Shown piece by piece: positions 18,239 through 29,129 of a stretch of 35,545 nucleotides of DNA. The notes below the pieces were generated by a model. The model was not told the origin of the DNA and searched no databases. It saw only the letters and a list, made by a program, of their open reading frames with translations. The stretch is from NCBI GenBank assembly GCA_945957295.1, contig CAMFLH010000016.1, forward strand, positions 1 through 35,545. The letters are read 5' to 3'. The position numbers and the translations under genes were made by a program. How positions within the stretch are numbered: the first letter of the stretch is position 1; each line of letters opens with the position of its first letter. The DNA is from an uncultured Uliginosibacterium sp. (GTDB taxonomy: Bacteria > Pseudomonadota > Gammaproteobacteria > Burkholderiales > Rhodocyclaceae).

Positions 18239-19510
18239 ATGAGCACCCGTCGCAATTTCGTGAAAATGACTGCAATGTCCGCCGCGCTCGCCGTGTGCGG
18301 TTTCACTTCGCTGGCCGCGCAGGCGGCCGACACGATCAAGGTCGGCATCCTGCATTCGCTTTCCGGCACGATGGCCATCTCGGAAACGGCGCTGAAGGAA
18401 ACCGCGCTGATGGCGATCGAAGAGATCAACGCCAAGGGCGGCGTGCTGGGCAAGAAGCTTGAACCGGTCGTCGTTGACCCGGCCTCGAACTGGCCGCTGT
18501 TCGCCGAGAAAGCGCGTCAGCTGTTGTCGAAGGACAAGGTCGCCGTGACCTTCGGTTGCTGGACTTCGGTGTCGCGCAAGTCGGTACTGCCGGTCTACAA
18601 GGAACTCAATGGCCTCTTGTTCTACCCGGTGCAGTACGAGGGTGAAGAGCTGGAGAAGAACGTGTTCTACACCGGTGCCGCGCCCAACCAGCAGGCGATC
18701 CCGGCGGTGGAATACCTGATGAGCAAGGACGGCGGCGAGGCCAAGCGCTTCGTGCTGCTGGGTACCGACTATGTGTACCCGCGCACCACCAACAAGATCC
18801 TGCGCGCCTTCCTGAAGAGCAAGGGCGTGAAGGACGAAGACATCATGGAGGAGTACACCCCCTTCGGGCACTCCGACTATCAGACCATCATCGCCAAGAT
18901 CAAGAAGTTCGCCTCCGAGGGTAAGAAGACCGCCGTGGTATCGACGATCAACGGTGACTCCAACGTGCCCTTCTACAAGGAACTCGGCAACGCCGGCCTG
19001 AAGGCGACCGATGTGCCGGTGGTGGCCTTCTCGGTGGGTGAAGAGGAACTCCGCGGCGTCGATACCAAGCCGCTGGTGGGCCACCTCGCCGCGTGGAACT
19101 ACTTCCAGTCAATCAAGAACCCGACCAACGCCGCCTTCATCAAGGCCTACCAGGGCTGGGCGAAGAAGAACAACCTGCCGAAGGCCGACACCGTCGTCAC
19201 CAACGACCCGATGGAAGCCACCTACATCGGCATCTACATGTGGAAGCAGGCGGTCGAGAAGGCCAAGAGCACCGACGTCGACAAGGTCATCGCGGCGATG
19301 GGCGGCCAGAAGTTCAAGGCGCCGTCGGGTTTCGAGGTCGAGATGGACCCGAAGAACCACCACCTGCACAAGCCGGTGTTCATCGGCGAAGTGAAGGCCG
19401 ACGGCCAGTTCAACGTGGTGTGGAAGACCAAGGGCCCGATCAAGGCCCAGCCGTGGAGCCCGTACATCCCCGGCAACGACAAGAAGAAGGACGAGCCGGA
19501 CAGCAAGTAA
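18239..19510 (+). CDS. urtA: Urea ABC transporter, substrate-binding protein
   Basis: 'DTIKVGILHSLSGTMAISETALKETALMAIEEINAKGGVLGKKLEPVVVDPASNWPLFAEKARQLLSKDKVAVTFGCWTSVSRKSVLPV' is diagnostic of UrtA. Followed by urtBCDE. Confidence 0.97.
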   Translation: MSTRRNFVKMTAMSAALAVCGFTSLAAQAADTIKVGILHSLSGTMAISETALKETALMAIEEINAKGGVLGKKLEPVVVDPASNWPLFAEKARQLLSKDKVAVTFGCWTSVSRKSVLPVYKELNGLLFYPVQYEGEELEKNVFYTGAAPNQQAIPAVEYLMSKDGGEAKRFVLLGTDYVYPRTTNKILRAFLKSKGVKDEDIMEEYTPFGHSDYQTIIAKIKKFASEGKKTAVVSTINGDSNVPFYKELGNAGLKATDVPVVAFSVGEEELRGVDTKPLVGHLAAWNYFQSIKNPTNAAFIKAYQGWAKKNNLPKADTVVTNDPMEATYIGIYMWKQAVEKAKSTDVDKVIAAMGGQKFKAPSGFEVEMDPKNHHLHKPVFIGEVKADGQFNVVWKTKGPIKAQPWSPYIPGNDKKKDEPDSK

Positions 19511-19614
19511 GCCCGGCACGCACCTGAACGCTGCACCGCCGCGCGGTGCAGCCCTCCCGGCCGGTGTGCCCACGGGCACGCCGGCCGGCACCACGCACAC
19601 GGAACGGCCTTCCC

Positions 19615-21216
19615 ATGGTCAGACTCCTCTTTCTGCTCGCGCTGCTCGCCCGCCTCGCCTGGTCGCCGGCCTTCGCAGCGCTTGATCCAGCCCAGCTCGC
19701 GCGCCTTGGCGCGGACGATTCCGACGAGAAGATCGCTGCGATCGCAGCCCTCGCCGGCGCCGACCCCGAAGCGGTGCTGCCGATCTTCAAGGCGTTGTCG
19801 GAAGACGCGCTGTTCGTTGCGGGCGACAAGCTGTTGCGCCTGGATGGCGAAACCTACTTCGACGCCGCCACTGGCAAAGCGCTAACCGCGCCGCCCGAAA
19901 ATGCCGAAGCGGTCAGTATCAACAACCGCGTCCGCCGCACGCTGGACGCCGCACTCGCGGGCCTGCGACTTTTCGCCAGCGAGCGCGAGGTGCGACTCAC
20001 CGCCGCCAAGGACGTCAGCACCAACGCAAGCGCCGAGATCCTGCCCCTGCTCGACAAGGCCCTCGCGAAAGAGGCCGACCCGCAGATCAAACAGTTGCTC
20101 GTACTCGCGCAAGCCAAAGCCAGCCTGGGGTCGCCGGATGCCGCAGCACGCCTGAAGGCGGTCAAGTCACTCGCCGACAGTGCCGACCCGGCCGTACGCC
20201 AACTGCTCGCCGCGATGCTCGACAAGAGCAGTGGCAGCTACACCGAACCCGATGAGGCGGTGCGCATCGCCGCGGTCGCCTCGCTCACCCAGATCGAGCG
20301 CCGCATCGCGGTGGGTGAGAACCTCGGCCGCATTTTCACCGGCATCTCGCTCGGCTCGATCCTGCTGCTCGCCGCACTTGGGCTCGCGATCACCTACGGC
20401 GTGATGGGCGTGATCAACATGGCGCACGGCGAGTTGCTGATGGTCGGCGCCTACACTACCTGGGTCGTGCAAGGCCTGTTCCGCAGCTACGCGCCGCAAT
20501 GGCTCGACGCCTACGTGATCGCCGCGATCCCGCTCGCATTCATCGTTGCCGCACTGGTCGGTGTCGCGATGGAGCGCCTCGTGATCCGCCACCTCTATGG
20601 CCGTCCGCTGGAAACCCTACTCGCCACCTGGGGCCTGTCGCTGGTGCTGATCCAGGCAGCGCGCGTGATCTTCGGGCCGCAGAACCAGGAAGTGGCCAAC
20701 CCGAGCTGGATGAGCGGCGGCATCGAGCTGTATGCCGGCGCCATGCTGCCGCTGAACCGCATCGCCATCATCGGCTTCGCGCTGTTCGTGCTGCTGATCG
20801 TATGGCTGATGATGCAGAAGACGCGGCTCGGCATGTTCGTGCGTGCCGTCACGCAGAACCGTGCGATGGCCGGTTGCGTCGGCGTACCGACGCGGCGCAT
20901 CGACACGCTGGCGTTTGCCATCGGCTCCGGCATCGCGGGCCTCGGCGGCGTGGCGCTGTCGCAGATCGCCAACGTCGGGCCCGACATGGGCCAGGGTTAC
21001 ATCGTCGATTCCTTCCTCGTCGTCGTGCTCGGCGGTGTCGGCCAGTTGGCCGGTGCGGTGTGGGCAGCGCTGGGGCTGGGCATCGTCACGAAGTTCCTCG
21101 AAGGCTGGGCCGGCGCGGTGATCGCGAAGATCCTCGTGCTGCTCTTCATCATCGTCTTCATCCAGAAACGTCCGCAGGGGCTGTTCGCCCTCAAGGGCCG
21201 CTTCGTCGAGAGCTGA
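19615..21216 (+). CDS. urtB: Urea ABC transporter, permease UrtB
   Basis: Signal-like N-terminus MVRLLFLLALLARLAWSPAFA, long soluble N-terminal segment, then LivH-like permease 'GVMGVINMAHGELLMVGAYTTW'. Confidence 0.95.
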   Translation: MVRLLFLLALLARLAWSPAFAALDPAQLARLGADDSDEKIAAIAALAGADPEAVLPIFKALSEDALFVAGDKLLRLDGETYFDAATGKALTAPPENAEAVSINNRVRRTLDAALAGLRLFASEREVRLTAAKDVSTNASAEILPLLDKALAKEADPQIKQLLVLAQAKASLGSPDAAARLKAVKSLADSADPAVRQLLAAMLDKSSGSYTEPDEAVRIAAVASLTQIERRIAVGENLGRIFTGISLGSILLLAALGLAITYGVMGVINMAHGELLMVGAYTTWVVQGLFRSYAPQWLDAYVIAAIPLAFIVAALVGVAMERLVIRHLYGRPLETLLATWGLSLVLIQAARVIFGPQNQEVANPSWMSGGIELYAGAMLPLNRIAIIGFALFVLLIVWLMMQKTRLGMFVRAVTQNRAMAGCVGVPTRRIDTLAFAIGSGIAGLGGVALSQIANVGPDMGQGYIVDSFLVVVLGGVGQLAGAVWAALGLGIVTKFLEGWAGAVIAKILVLLFIIVFIQKRPQGLFALKGRFVES

Positions 21217-21218
21217 TC

Positions 21219-22423
21219 ATGCGCACGCCACTCACCATTCGATTCCTCACGGCCATGCCACGCAGCGGCTGGATCGCGATGGCGCTGTTTGCCCTCGTGG
21301 CCTGGGTGCTGGTGCCGATCGCGCACCTCGCGCTGCCCGAGGGCCACCCGCTGCATGTATCGGACTACTTCGTGACGCTGACCGGCAAGGTGCTGTGCTA
21401 CGCGGTGGTCGCGGTGGCGATGGACCTGATCTGGGGCTATGCGGGCATCCTGTCGCTCGGCCACGGGCTGTTCTTCGCGCTCGGTGGCTACGCCTTCGGC
21501 ATGTACCTGATGCGCCAGATCGGTCGCGACGGCAGCTACCACGCGGATCTGCCCGACTTCATGGTGTTCCTCGACTGGAAGGAACTGCCCTGGTACTGGG
21601 TGGGTAGCGACAGCTTCCTGTGGGCGGTGGTGCTGGTGATCGTGGTGCCTGCGGCAATTGCCTGGGTGTTCGGCTACTTCGCCTTCCGCTCGCGCATCAA
21701 GGGTGTGTATTTCTCGATCATCACGCAAGCCCTCACCTACGCCGCAATGCTGCTGTTCTTCCGCAATGAAACCGGCTTCGGCGGCAACAACGGCTTCACC
21801 GACTTCAAGCGCGTTCTCGGCTACTCGATCACCGCGCCTGAAACCCGGCTGTTGCTGTTCGGCCTCTCGGCGCTGCTGCTGATGTCCACCTTGTTGCTCG
21901 GTCGCTACCTCGTCACGTCGAAGTTCGGCCGCGTGCTCGCAGCGATCCGTGACGCTGAATCGCGCGTGATGTTCATCGGCTACAACCCGCTGCACTACAA
22001 GCTCTTCATCTGGACGCTGTCGGCCGTGCTGTGCGCGCTGGCCGGCGCCTTGTACGTGCCGCAGGTCGGCATCATCAACCCGGGTGAGATGAGCCCCGCG
22101 AACTCGATCGAGATCGCGATCTGGGCGGCGGTCGGCGGGCGCGGCACGCTGATCGGTCCGGTCCTCGGCGCCTTCACGGTAAGCCTGGCGAAGAGCTGGT
22201 TCACGGTGAGCTTCCCCGAGTACTGGCTATTCTTCCTCGGCCTGCTGTTCATCCTGGTCACGCTCTACCTGCCGGAAGGTCTGGTCGGGCTATGGCGGCG
22301 CATTCGCAGTGCCCGCGACACCACGCCTGCCGTGCCTAAAGTCGTTACGAAACCAGCCCCGCCCCCCGCGACGAACAAGACCGGCAACACAGCGCCCGAC
22401 GCCGCAGCAGAAGGAGCATCCGC

Positions 22424-22427
<4 letters not shown>
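21219..22427 (+). CDS. urtC: Urea ABC transporter, permease UrtC
   Basis: LivM-like permease 'DLIWGYAGILSLGHGLFFALGGYAFGMYLMRQIG'. Start 21219 lies directly after the urtB stop. Confidence 0.95.
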
Positions 22428-23266
<839 letters not shown>

Positions 23267-23328
23267 GCACGCCGCGCTGCGCTTGCCTCCCTTTGCCGTG
23301 GCGGCCCGCGGCCTGCTACGCTACGGGC

Positions 23329-23778
23329 ATGGTTACCGGCACCGGCAAGTTCGACTACTTCCTCTGGCGCACCTCCCTCAAGTGGGAGGATGCGGTTGCC
23401 GCGGCCGCAGCGGTGATCGAACGCTGGAACACCCTGACCCCGTTCGTGACCACCACGGACAAGCGCGACGCGGTGTGGATCGTGCGTCACGGCTCCACCG
23501 CGGCGCCCTTCTTCCAGCTACGCGAGGATTCGCTGCGCGGCTCGGTGCCGCGTGTTGGCGATCCACTCGGCGCGCTGCTGCTGCTATGTCTGGTGAGGCT
23601 GCATGGCGACAAGTTCCGCCTGACCTTTACCGATGGTCAGCCGATCGATGCTGCCAAGCTGGACCCGAACGAGCTTGCATCGCTGCTGCCCCATGCGAAT
23701 CACGCGGTGTTCCGCAAGCTGCTGATCGTTGGCAGCGAAGCACCGCCCCCGCCCAGCGAAACGCCCCCGGCGGCCTGA
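23329..23778 (+). CDS. Uncharacterised protein encoded between urtD and urtE
   Basis: ORF in the urtD-urtE gap, 149 aa from MVTGTGKFDYFLWRTSLKWEDAVAAAAAVIERWNTLTPFV...; plausible globular composition. Other frames here read as Arg-rich shadow ORFs. Confidence 0.7.
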   Translation: MVTGTGKFDYFLWRTSLKWEDAVAAAAAVIERWNTLTPFVTTTDKRDAVWIVRHGSTAAPFFQLREDSLRGSVPRVGDPLGALLLLCLVRLHGDKFRLTFTDGQPIDAAKLDPNELASLLPHANHAVFRKLLIVGSEAPPPPSETPPAA

Positions 23779-23863
23779 CCGCCGCTCCCCGCAACACCCC
23801 GCAGACCCGGTGGCCGTTTTGGCACACCGGTGCCCGCCCTCGTCCGCACGTTGGAGCCTGACC

Positions 23864-24556
23864 ATGCTCACCGTCTCGAACCTGAACCAGTACTACGGCG
23901 GCAGCCACATCCTGCGCGACCTCTCATTCGAAGTGCCGACCGGCAAGGTCACCACCCTGCTCGGCCGCAACGGCGTCGGCAAGACGACCCTGCTGAAGAC
24001 ACTGATGGGCTTGGTGCCCGCCAAGACCGGCAGCGTGCGCTTCGGCGATGCCGACCTCACGCGCAGCGCCTCCCATGCGAGGGTGCGCGCCGGCATCGGC
24101 TATGTGCCGCAGGGGCGCGAGATATTCCCGCGCCTGACGGTGGCGGAGAATCTGGAAATGGGCCTCGCGGTGAAGCCCGCCAGCGCACAGGTACCCGAGC
24201 GCATCTTCGAGATGTTCCCGGTGCTGCGGCAGATGATGAAGCGCCGCGGCGGCGACCTCTCCGGCGGGCAGCAACAGCAGCTCGCGATCGGCCGCGCGCT
24301 GGCCGCCGGCCCGAAGCTCTTGATCCTCGACGAACCAACCGAGGGCATCCAGCCGTCCATCATCAAGGACATCGAACGCGCGATCCGCGCGCTGGCCGAA
24401 TCCGGCGAAATGGCAATCCTGCTCGTCGAGCAGTACTACGACTTCGCCCGCTCGCTGGCCGACCAGTACATCGTGATGGAACGCGGCGAAATCGTCATGC
24501 GCGGCGAAGGCAAGAACATGGATGCCGACGGCGTGCGCGAGCGCCTGTCGGTCTGA
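23864..24556 (+). CDS. urtE: Urea ABC transporter, ATP-binding protein UrtE
   Basis: MLTVSNLNQYYGGSHILRDLSFEV...; Walker A 'GRNGVGKTT'; 'LSGGQQQQLAIGRALAAGPKLLILDEPTEGIQPSII'. Confidence 0.96.
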   Translation: MLTVSNLNQYYGGSHILRDLSFEVPTGKVTTLLGRNGVGKTTLLKTLMGLVPAKTGSVRFGDADLTRSASHARVRAGIGYVPQGREIFPRLTVAENLEMGLAVKPASAQVPERIFEMFPVLRQMMKRRGGDLSGGQQQQLAIGRALAAGPKLLILDEPTEGIQPSIIKDIERAIRALAESGEMAILLVEQYYDFARSLADQYIVMERGEIVMRGEGKNMDADGVRERLSV

Positions 24557-24578
24557 GCATCCGGATCGCGATAAGCAC

Positions 24579-24612
24579 AGCGCCGGCTCCGGGCCGGCGC
24601 TGAGTTCATTTC
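24579..24612. terminator. Candidate terminator between convergent urtE and the minus-strand iron operon
   Basis: AGCGCCGGC tccgg GCCGGCGCT stem (24579-24601), followed by a weak T-containing stretch gagttcattt. Confidence 0.4.
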
Positions 24613-24818
24613 TGGGCAGCGGATACCGCAGGCGCCCGCCGCAGCCAGCCGTGCCAGATACCGACCAGCGCCGGCACCCACAGGCACGCGCCAGCGATCT
24701 GGTCGCCAAGGCCGCCGTCGCTGAACAGGGCCGCCACCAGCCCGACACTCGTCAGCACACCCAACGCGATCGGCCAACCCCAGATCGCCGCCGAACTCAA
24801 ACTGCGTGGCGCATTCAT
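24606..24818 (-). CDS. Small hydrophobic membrane protein (last gene of PepSY/TonB operon)
   Basis: MNAPRSLSSAAIWGWPIALGVLTSVGLVAALFSDGGLGDQIAGACLWVPALVGIWHGWLRRAP; two apparent TM helices; overlaps the PepSY gene start/stop by 4 nt. Confidence 0.75.
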   Translation of the reverse strand: MNAPRSLSSAAIWGWPIALGVLTSVGLVAALFSDGGLGDQIAGACLWVPALVGIWHGWLRRAPAVSAAQK

Positions 24819-25957
24819 GCCGCCACCTCGACAACGACCATCTGCGCTCCATGCCGCGAGGCAGCGCGCCGCTTACGCAACCACAGGTACAGCCCGCTGC
24901 CCAGCACCACGATGGTGGCGAGGTCCAGCACCGCCCAGACGATCTGCATCGGCCGCCCACCGTAGTCGCCAAAGTGCAGCGGCTGCGATACCAGCAGCGC
25001 CGTCAGGTACCACGGCAGCTTCGGCGCAGCGGTGACCTGCGACGTCCTTGCATCCACCAGCACCGGCTGCAGCAGGCGCGAGGTCAGCGGCGTATTGCCG
25101 CGCAGGAAGTAGGTATGGTGGTGGGGGCTGGAGAACGCAGTGCCGGGAAAGGCGACGAACGAGAGCTTCATGCCTGGCGCCTGCTTCAGCGCTGCGTCCA
25201 GCCCCTGCTGCACCGAGGCGCGCTCGGCCACCGGCACCGTTGGCTGGCCCGCGTACGGCGCCAGCAGCGCCGAGAGCTGGTCGTGCTGCCAGTACTTGAT
25301 CAGCAGATCGGCCCAAGTGTTGATCATGCCGGTCGCACCGACGACGAACAGCCAAACCAGCGTGACGATGCCGAGCAGGTTATGCAGATCCAGCCACTTC
25401 ACGCTGGCACGTCGTTCGCGCCGCACCGTGCCGAAATCGAGCTTGCGCATGAAGGGGCCGTACAGCACAACCCCGCTGACGATCGCGACCAACAACAGCA
25501 GGCCCATGAACCCGAGGAAGAGCTTGCCCGGCAGGCCCGCGAACAGGTCAACATGCAGCTTGAACATCACCCACATGAAGCCGCGGTCAGAGCGCGGCTG
25601 CGCCAGCAGTTCACCGCTGCGCGCATCGACCGCGACCGAACGGAAATCGTCGGTTGGGGCCGGCGTCGGCGTCATCGTTACAAACCAGATGTCCTCGCTA
25701 TCCTCCGGTTGAGAGGCGTACTGCGCCACCCGGTCGGGGAACTGTGCGCGCGCGACCTCCAGCGCCTTGTCCAGGCTCACTCGCGGCGTCGCCGCGGGCA
25801 TCGCGGGCGCCTCCACCTCGGTGCCGAGCAGATGCCCGATCTCGTGGTGGAAGATCAGCGGCAGGCCGGTCAGGCACAGCAGCAGCATGAACAGCGTGCA
25901 GATCAGGCTGCTCCAGGTATGCACCCAGGACCAGCGGTGAAGCGTTTTCGCTTGCAT
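24815..25957 (-). CDS. PepSY-associated TM helix protein (iron-regulated membrane protein type)
   Basis: 380 aa; 'LHRWSWVHTWSSLICTLFMLLLCLTGLPLIFHHEI' and 'WLDLHNLLGIVTLVWLFVVGATGMINTW' typical of PepSY_TM proteins. Confidence 0.9.
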   Translation of the reverse strand: MQAKTLHRWSWVHTWSSLICTLFMLLLCLTGLPLIFHHEIGHLLGTEVEAPAMPAATPRVSLDKALEVARAQFPDRVAQYASQPEDSEDIWFVTMTPTPAPTDDFRSVAVDARSGELLAQPRSDRGFMWVMFKLHVDLFAGLPGKLFLGFMGLLLLVAIVSGVVLYGPFMRKLDFGTVRRERRASVKWLDLHNLLGIVTLVWLFVVGATGMINTWADLLIKYWQHDQLSALLAPYAGQPTVPVAERASVQQGLDAALKQAPGMKLSFVAFPGTAFSSPHHHTYFLRGNTPLTSRLLQPVLVDARTSQVTAAPKLPWYLTALLVSQPLHFGDYGGRPMQIVWAVLDLATIVVLGSGLYLWLRKRRAASRHGAQMVVVEVAA

Positions 25958-25961
25958 GGTG

Positions 25962-28139
25962 TCAGAAGCGGTAGGTGGCCGATAGCATCGCGTTGCGTGG
26001 CGCGCCGTAGGTGAATTGGCTGTACGCGTCGAACATGCCGTAGTAGGTCTCGTCCAGCAGGTTGTTGACGTTCAGCTGGGCCGACCACTGCTTGTTGATG
26101 TCGTACCGCGCCATCAGGTTCACCAACGCATAGGCCTTCTGGTCAATTTTCTCGGTCACGCCGAGCGGGTTGGCCGCGTAGGTATAAGTCTCGCCCTGCC
26201 AGTTCACGCCACCGCCCAGCGTCAGGCCCGCGAGCTCGCCCGGCAGGCGATAGCTGGTGAAGATGCGCAGCAGCTTGCGCGGGTAGATCGTGTTGATGTC
26301 GGCGCCGCTCGCATCCTTGAGCTTGAACTGGGTGTAGCCGGCGCTGGCGTTCCAGCCTTTGGCCAGTTCGCCCGCGACTTCAAGCTCGAAGCCCTTGCTG
26401 GTCGCGCCTTCCGAAGCGCGGTAGGCCGTCTCGGGCGGCGTCGTGCCCGCAATCATTTCGCCGGTGCTTTGCGCCAAATTGTCCTGCTTGATATGGAACA
26501 GCGCCGCCGAGGCGTTGAGGCGCCCTTCGAAGAACTCGCCCTTCACACCGATCTCGGTGCTCTTGCCGACAATCGGATCGAGGTACTGGCCGTTGATGTC
26601 GCGCTTCTGCTGGGGCTGGAAGATGCTGGTGTAGCTGGCGTACAGCGAGGTGTTGGCACTGAGGTCGAACACCACACCGGCGTAGGGCGTCAGTTCATGA
26701 TCGAACTGCATCGCGTAAGGGGCGCTGGATGCAGCGTCGCCCGCGCGTTCGTACTTGGTCAGACGTGAGCCGAGGATCAGCTTGAGCGGATCGGCGATGC
26801 TGAAGCTGGCTGCGGCGTAAATCGCCTGCTGCGTGGTCGTCGCATCGCCGTAGTACGACAACGGCCCCCAAGTCGGCTCGGGAAGCGCGCCGTTCCAGGC
26901 ATTGAAATCCGGTGCTGCACCGCCGGCCGCGGCGCGGCTGTCAGCCGTGAAGTCCTGCTTCGAATAGGCGTAGCCCGCTGCCAGTTCATGGCGCCGCCCC
27001 AACAACTCAAACGGTCCGCCGACCTGAATGCTGGCGTCGCTCTGCTTCGTGTGAACCTGGTAGGAGCCCGGCCAGGTGTACATGCCCAGCCCGGTCGTGC
27101 GATCCGACGCACCGTACATGTACAGCAGGTAGGAATCAGCAGTGCGGTCGCCGTAGCTGTAGCTCGCTTTGATCGCCCAGTCGTTGGCGAGCCGGTGTTC
27201 AATCGACGCGAAGTAGTTCGTATAGACCGAGTTCCAGCGCGTCCAGTCGGCAGCGGTGGTTTTCGAGCGATCCCAGTCGGTGTGGCTGCCGTCGCTGTAC
27301 CACACCGGCAGGCCGCCCCACATCGAGCCCTTCGGGTCATTTTCCTGGCGGCTGACGCCGACCGACAGCAAGGTGCGATCGGTCAGGTCGGCTTCCACGG
27401 TGGCAAACAACGTCTGACGACGCTCCTTCAGATTGTCGACCCAGCTATCGCTGCTGGCGTATTCGCCGACGGCGCGCGCGCGTACCGTCTTGGCCTCATT
27501 GACCGGCGTCGACACATCAACCGTCGTCCGCAGCGCATTCCAGCTGCCGACGCCGACTTCCGCGGTACCCTTGAATTCCTTGCTGCTCGCGCGCTTGCGA
27601 ACCAGGTTCACCGCACCGGACGGATCGCCAGCACCGGTCGTGAGGCCGGTCGCGCCGCGTACTACTTCCACGCGGTCGTAGATCGCAAGGCTGCTCATCG
27701 CCTCGCCCGAACTCCAGGACTGCTCCCAGGTGGTCGGCACGCCATCGATCATCAACGCATTGATGTCGAAACCACGCGCCGTGAACTGCGCCCGGTGTGT
27801 CTCGTACTGATTCACCGAAACGCCGGTCACGCTGTTGAGCACGTCGGTGATGGTCTGCAGCCCCTGATCCTCGATCTGCTGCTGCGTGACGACGGAGACT
27901 GACTGCGGCGTATCGCGCGGCGCCAGGCTCAAGGGCGTGGCGGTCCTGGCCCGACCCGTCGTGTACGAACCCGTGCCTTCCGTCGTTTCCCCCATCACCC
28001 CGGCGCGCACCGCCACTTCCGGCAGCACCGTTTCAGTGGCCGTATCGGCCGCGCGCGCCAGCGTCGGCAGCGCGAGCGCCACCATCAGGGAGAGGGTCTT
28101 GAGTTTGCTCGAGTGGTGGGATGTGCTCAGTGCTTGCAC
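25962..28139 (-). CDS. TonB-dependent siderophore receptor
   Basis: 725 aa; plug 'LPEVAVRAGV...APRDTPQSVSVVTQQQIEDQGLQTITDVLNSVTGVSVNQYETHRAQFTARGFDINALMIDGVP'; C-terminal 'GAPRNAMLSATYRF'. Confidence 0.95.
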   Translation of the reverse strand: MQALSTSHHSSKLKTLSLMVALALPTLARAADTATETVLPEVAVRAGVMGETTEGTGSYTTGRARTATPLSLAPRDTPQSVSVVTQQQIEDQGLQTITDVLNSVTGVSVNQYETHRAQFTARGFDINALMIDGVPTTWEQSWSSGEAMSSLAIYDRVEVVRGATGLTTGAGDPSGAVNLVRKRASSKEFKGTAEVGVGSWNALRTTVDVSTPVNEAKTVRARAVGEYASSDSWVDNLKERRQTLFATVEADLTDRTLLSVGVSRQENDPKGSMWGGLPVWYSDGSHTDWDRSKTTAADWTRWNSVYTNYFASIEHRLANDWAIKASYSYGDRTADSYLLYMYGASDRTTGLGMYTWPGSYQVHTKQSDASIQVGGPFELLGRRHELAAGYAYSKQDFTADSRAAAGGAAPDFNAWNGALPEPTWGPLSYYGDATTTQQAIYAAASFSIADPLKLILGSRLTKYERAGDAASSAPYAMQFDHELTPYAGVVFDLSANTSLYASYTSIFQPQQKRDINGQYLDPIVGKSTEIGVKGEFFEGRLNASAALFHIKQDNLAQSTGEMIAGTTPPETAYRASEGATSKGFELEVAGELAKGWNASAGYTQFKLKDASGADINTIYPRKLLRIFTSYRLPGELAGLTLGGGVNWQGETYTYAANPLGVTEKIDQKAYALVNLMARYDINKQWSAQLNVNNLLDETYYGMFDAYSQFTYGAPRNAMLSATYRF

Positions 28140-28228
28140 GCCGGAGTCCTTTGTTATCTGAATGGGTCGGTCGGCGGCCCGGTTGCAACGCCGATCTTCG
28201 ACGACGCACCGCGCTCACCGCATTCACC

Positions 28229-28247
28229 AATGATAACGATTCGCATT
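28229..28247. promoter_or_regulatory. Candidate Fur box upstream of the TonB receptor
   Basis: AATGATAACGATTCGCATT partially matches the Fur 19-bp consensus; lies ~90 bp upstream of the receptor start. Confidence 0.55.
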
Positions 28248-28480
28248 TACGAACGCAAACGTGCCACCGCGGCGAACACGTCGCCGCGAAGCGCTGCGTT
28301 GCCCTGAAGCGCCCGGCCAGCCCGCTGGCCGCCCATGAGGCCCATGAGGCCGTGCGTGTGCGTCGCATCATAGCGAGTCGGAATTCCACCCCGCTATCGC
28401 CGCCCGCCCGCGATTGACTTCGATCCGCACCGCCCAACCCTATCGCGCGACGGTGTAGCGAAAACAGGCGGGAACAGCCC

Positions 28481-28505
28481 GACTTTCAATCCTTAATAGA
28501 AAGTC
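28481..28505. promoter_or_regulatory. Candidate operator: inverted repeat upstream of the SnoaL-like gene
   Basis: GACTTTC-N11-GAAAGTC, perfect 7-bp arms. Confidence 0.4.
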
Positions 28506-28589
28506 ATTCTCTAGCACGCCTGATTATCAAATATCCATCACATCATCAGAATGGGCTCCGCCTCATTCAATCCATTTTCAGGAGCACTC

Positions 28590-29129
28590 ATGATGTTGAA
28601 ACCCTCGCTCATTACCTGCGTCGCCAGCCTCGTCGTATCGGTTGGAGGGCTCGCCAGTACTGCCACAGCGAGCGACTTGCCGGTCGCCCGACACATGGCG
28701 GTATCGGGCGACGCAACAGTTGCCGCACCGATGATCCTGGCAGCCCTGACGTACGCCGCGTTCTGGAACACCGGGGACGAAGCTTTCGCGCATCGCGCCC
28801 TCGCGGCCGATTTCACCGACCGCACACTTCCGAGCGGTCGGCCGCAGGGCGTCGTCGGCCCGCTGCAGGCGTCCAAGGCTTTCCGCCTCGCAGTGCCCGA
28901 CTTGAACGCCGAGGTCGAGGATCTCGTCGTCGCCGGTGACCGCGTCAGCGTGCGCCTGCATTTTCGCGGGCATTTCACCGGCCAGTTCGGCGCGCTGCAG
29001 GGCGCCGGCCAGACGGTGGATTTCCAGGCCTTCGATCTCTACCGCGTCGCCGACGGACGCATCGCAGAGAACTGGCATCTGGAGGACAACCTCAGCTTGA
29101 TGCAGCAACTGGGCCTCGTAAAACCGTAA
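28590..29129 (+). CDS. Exported SnoaL-like / NTF2-fold protein (ester cyclase-like)
   Basis: Signal peptide MMLKPSLITCVASLVVSVGGLASTATA; 'FRLAVPDLNAEVEDLVVAGDRVSVRLHFRGHFTGQFGALQGAGQTVDFQAFDLYRVADGRIAENWHLED' typical of SnoaL-like proteins. Confidence 0.88.
   Translation: MMLKPSLITCVASLVVSVGGLASTATASDLPVARHMAVSGDATVAAPMILAALTYAAFWNTGDEAFAHRALAADFTDRTLPSGRPQGVVGPLQASKAFRLAVPDLNAEVEDLVVAGDRVSVRLHFRGHFTGQFGALQGAGQTVDFQAFDLYRVADGRIAENWHLEDNLSLMQQLGLVKP

Noticed and set aside
24806-26014. 402-aa + strand ORF opposite the PepSY gene
   Set aside because: Antisense shadow with Arg/Gln/His-rich composition.
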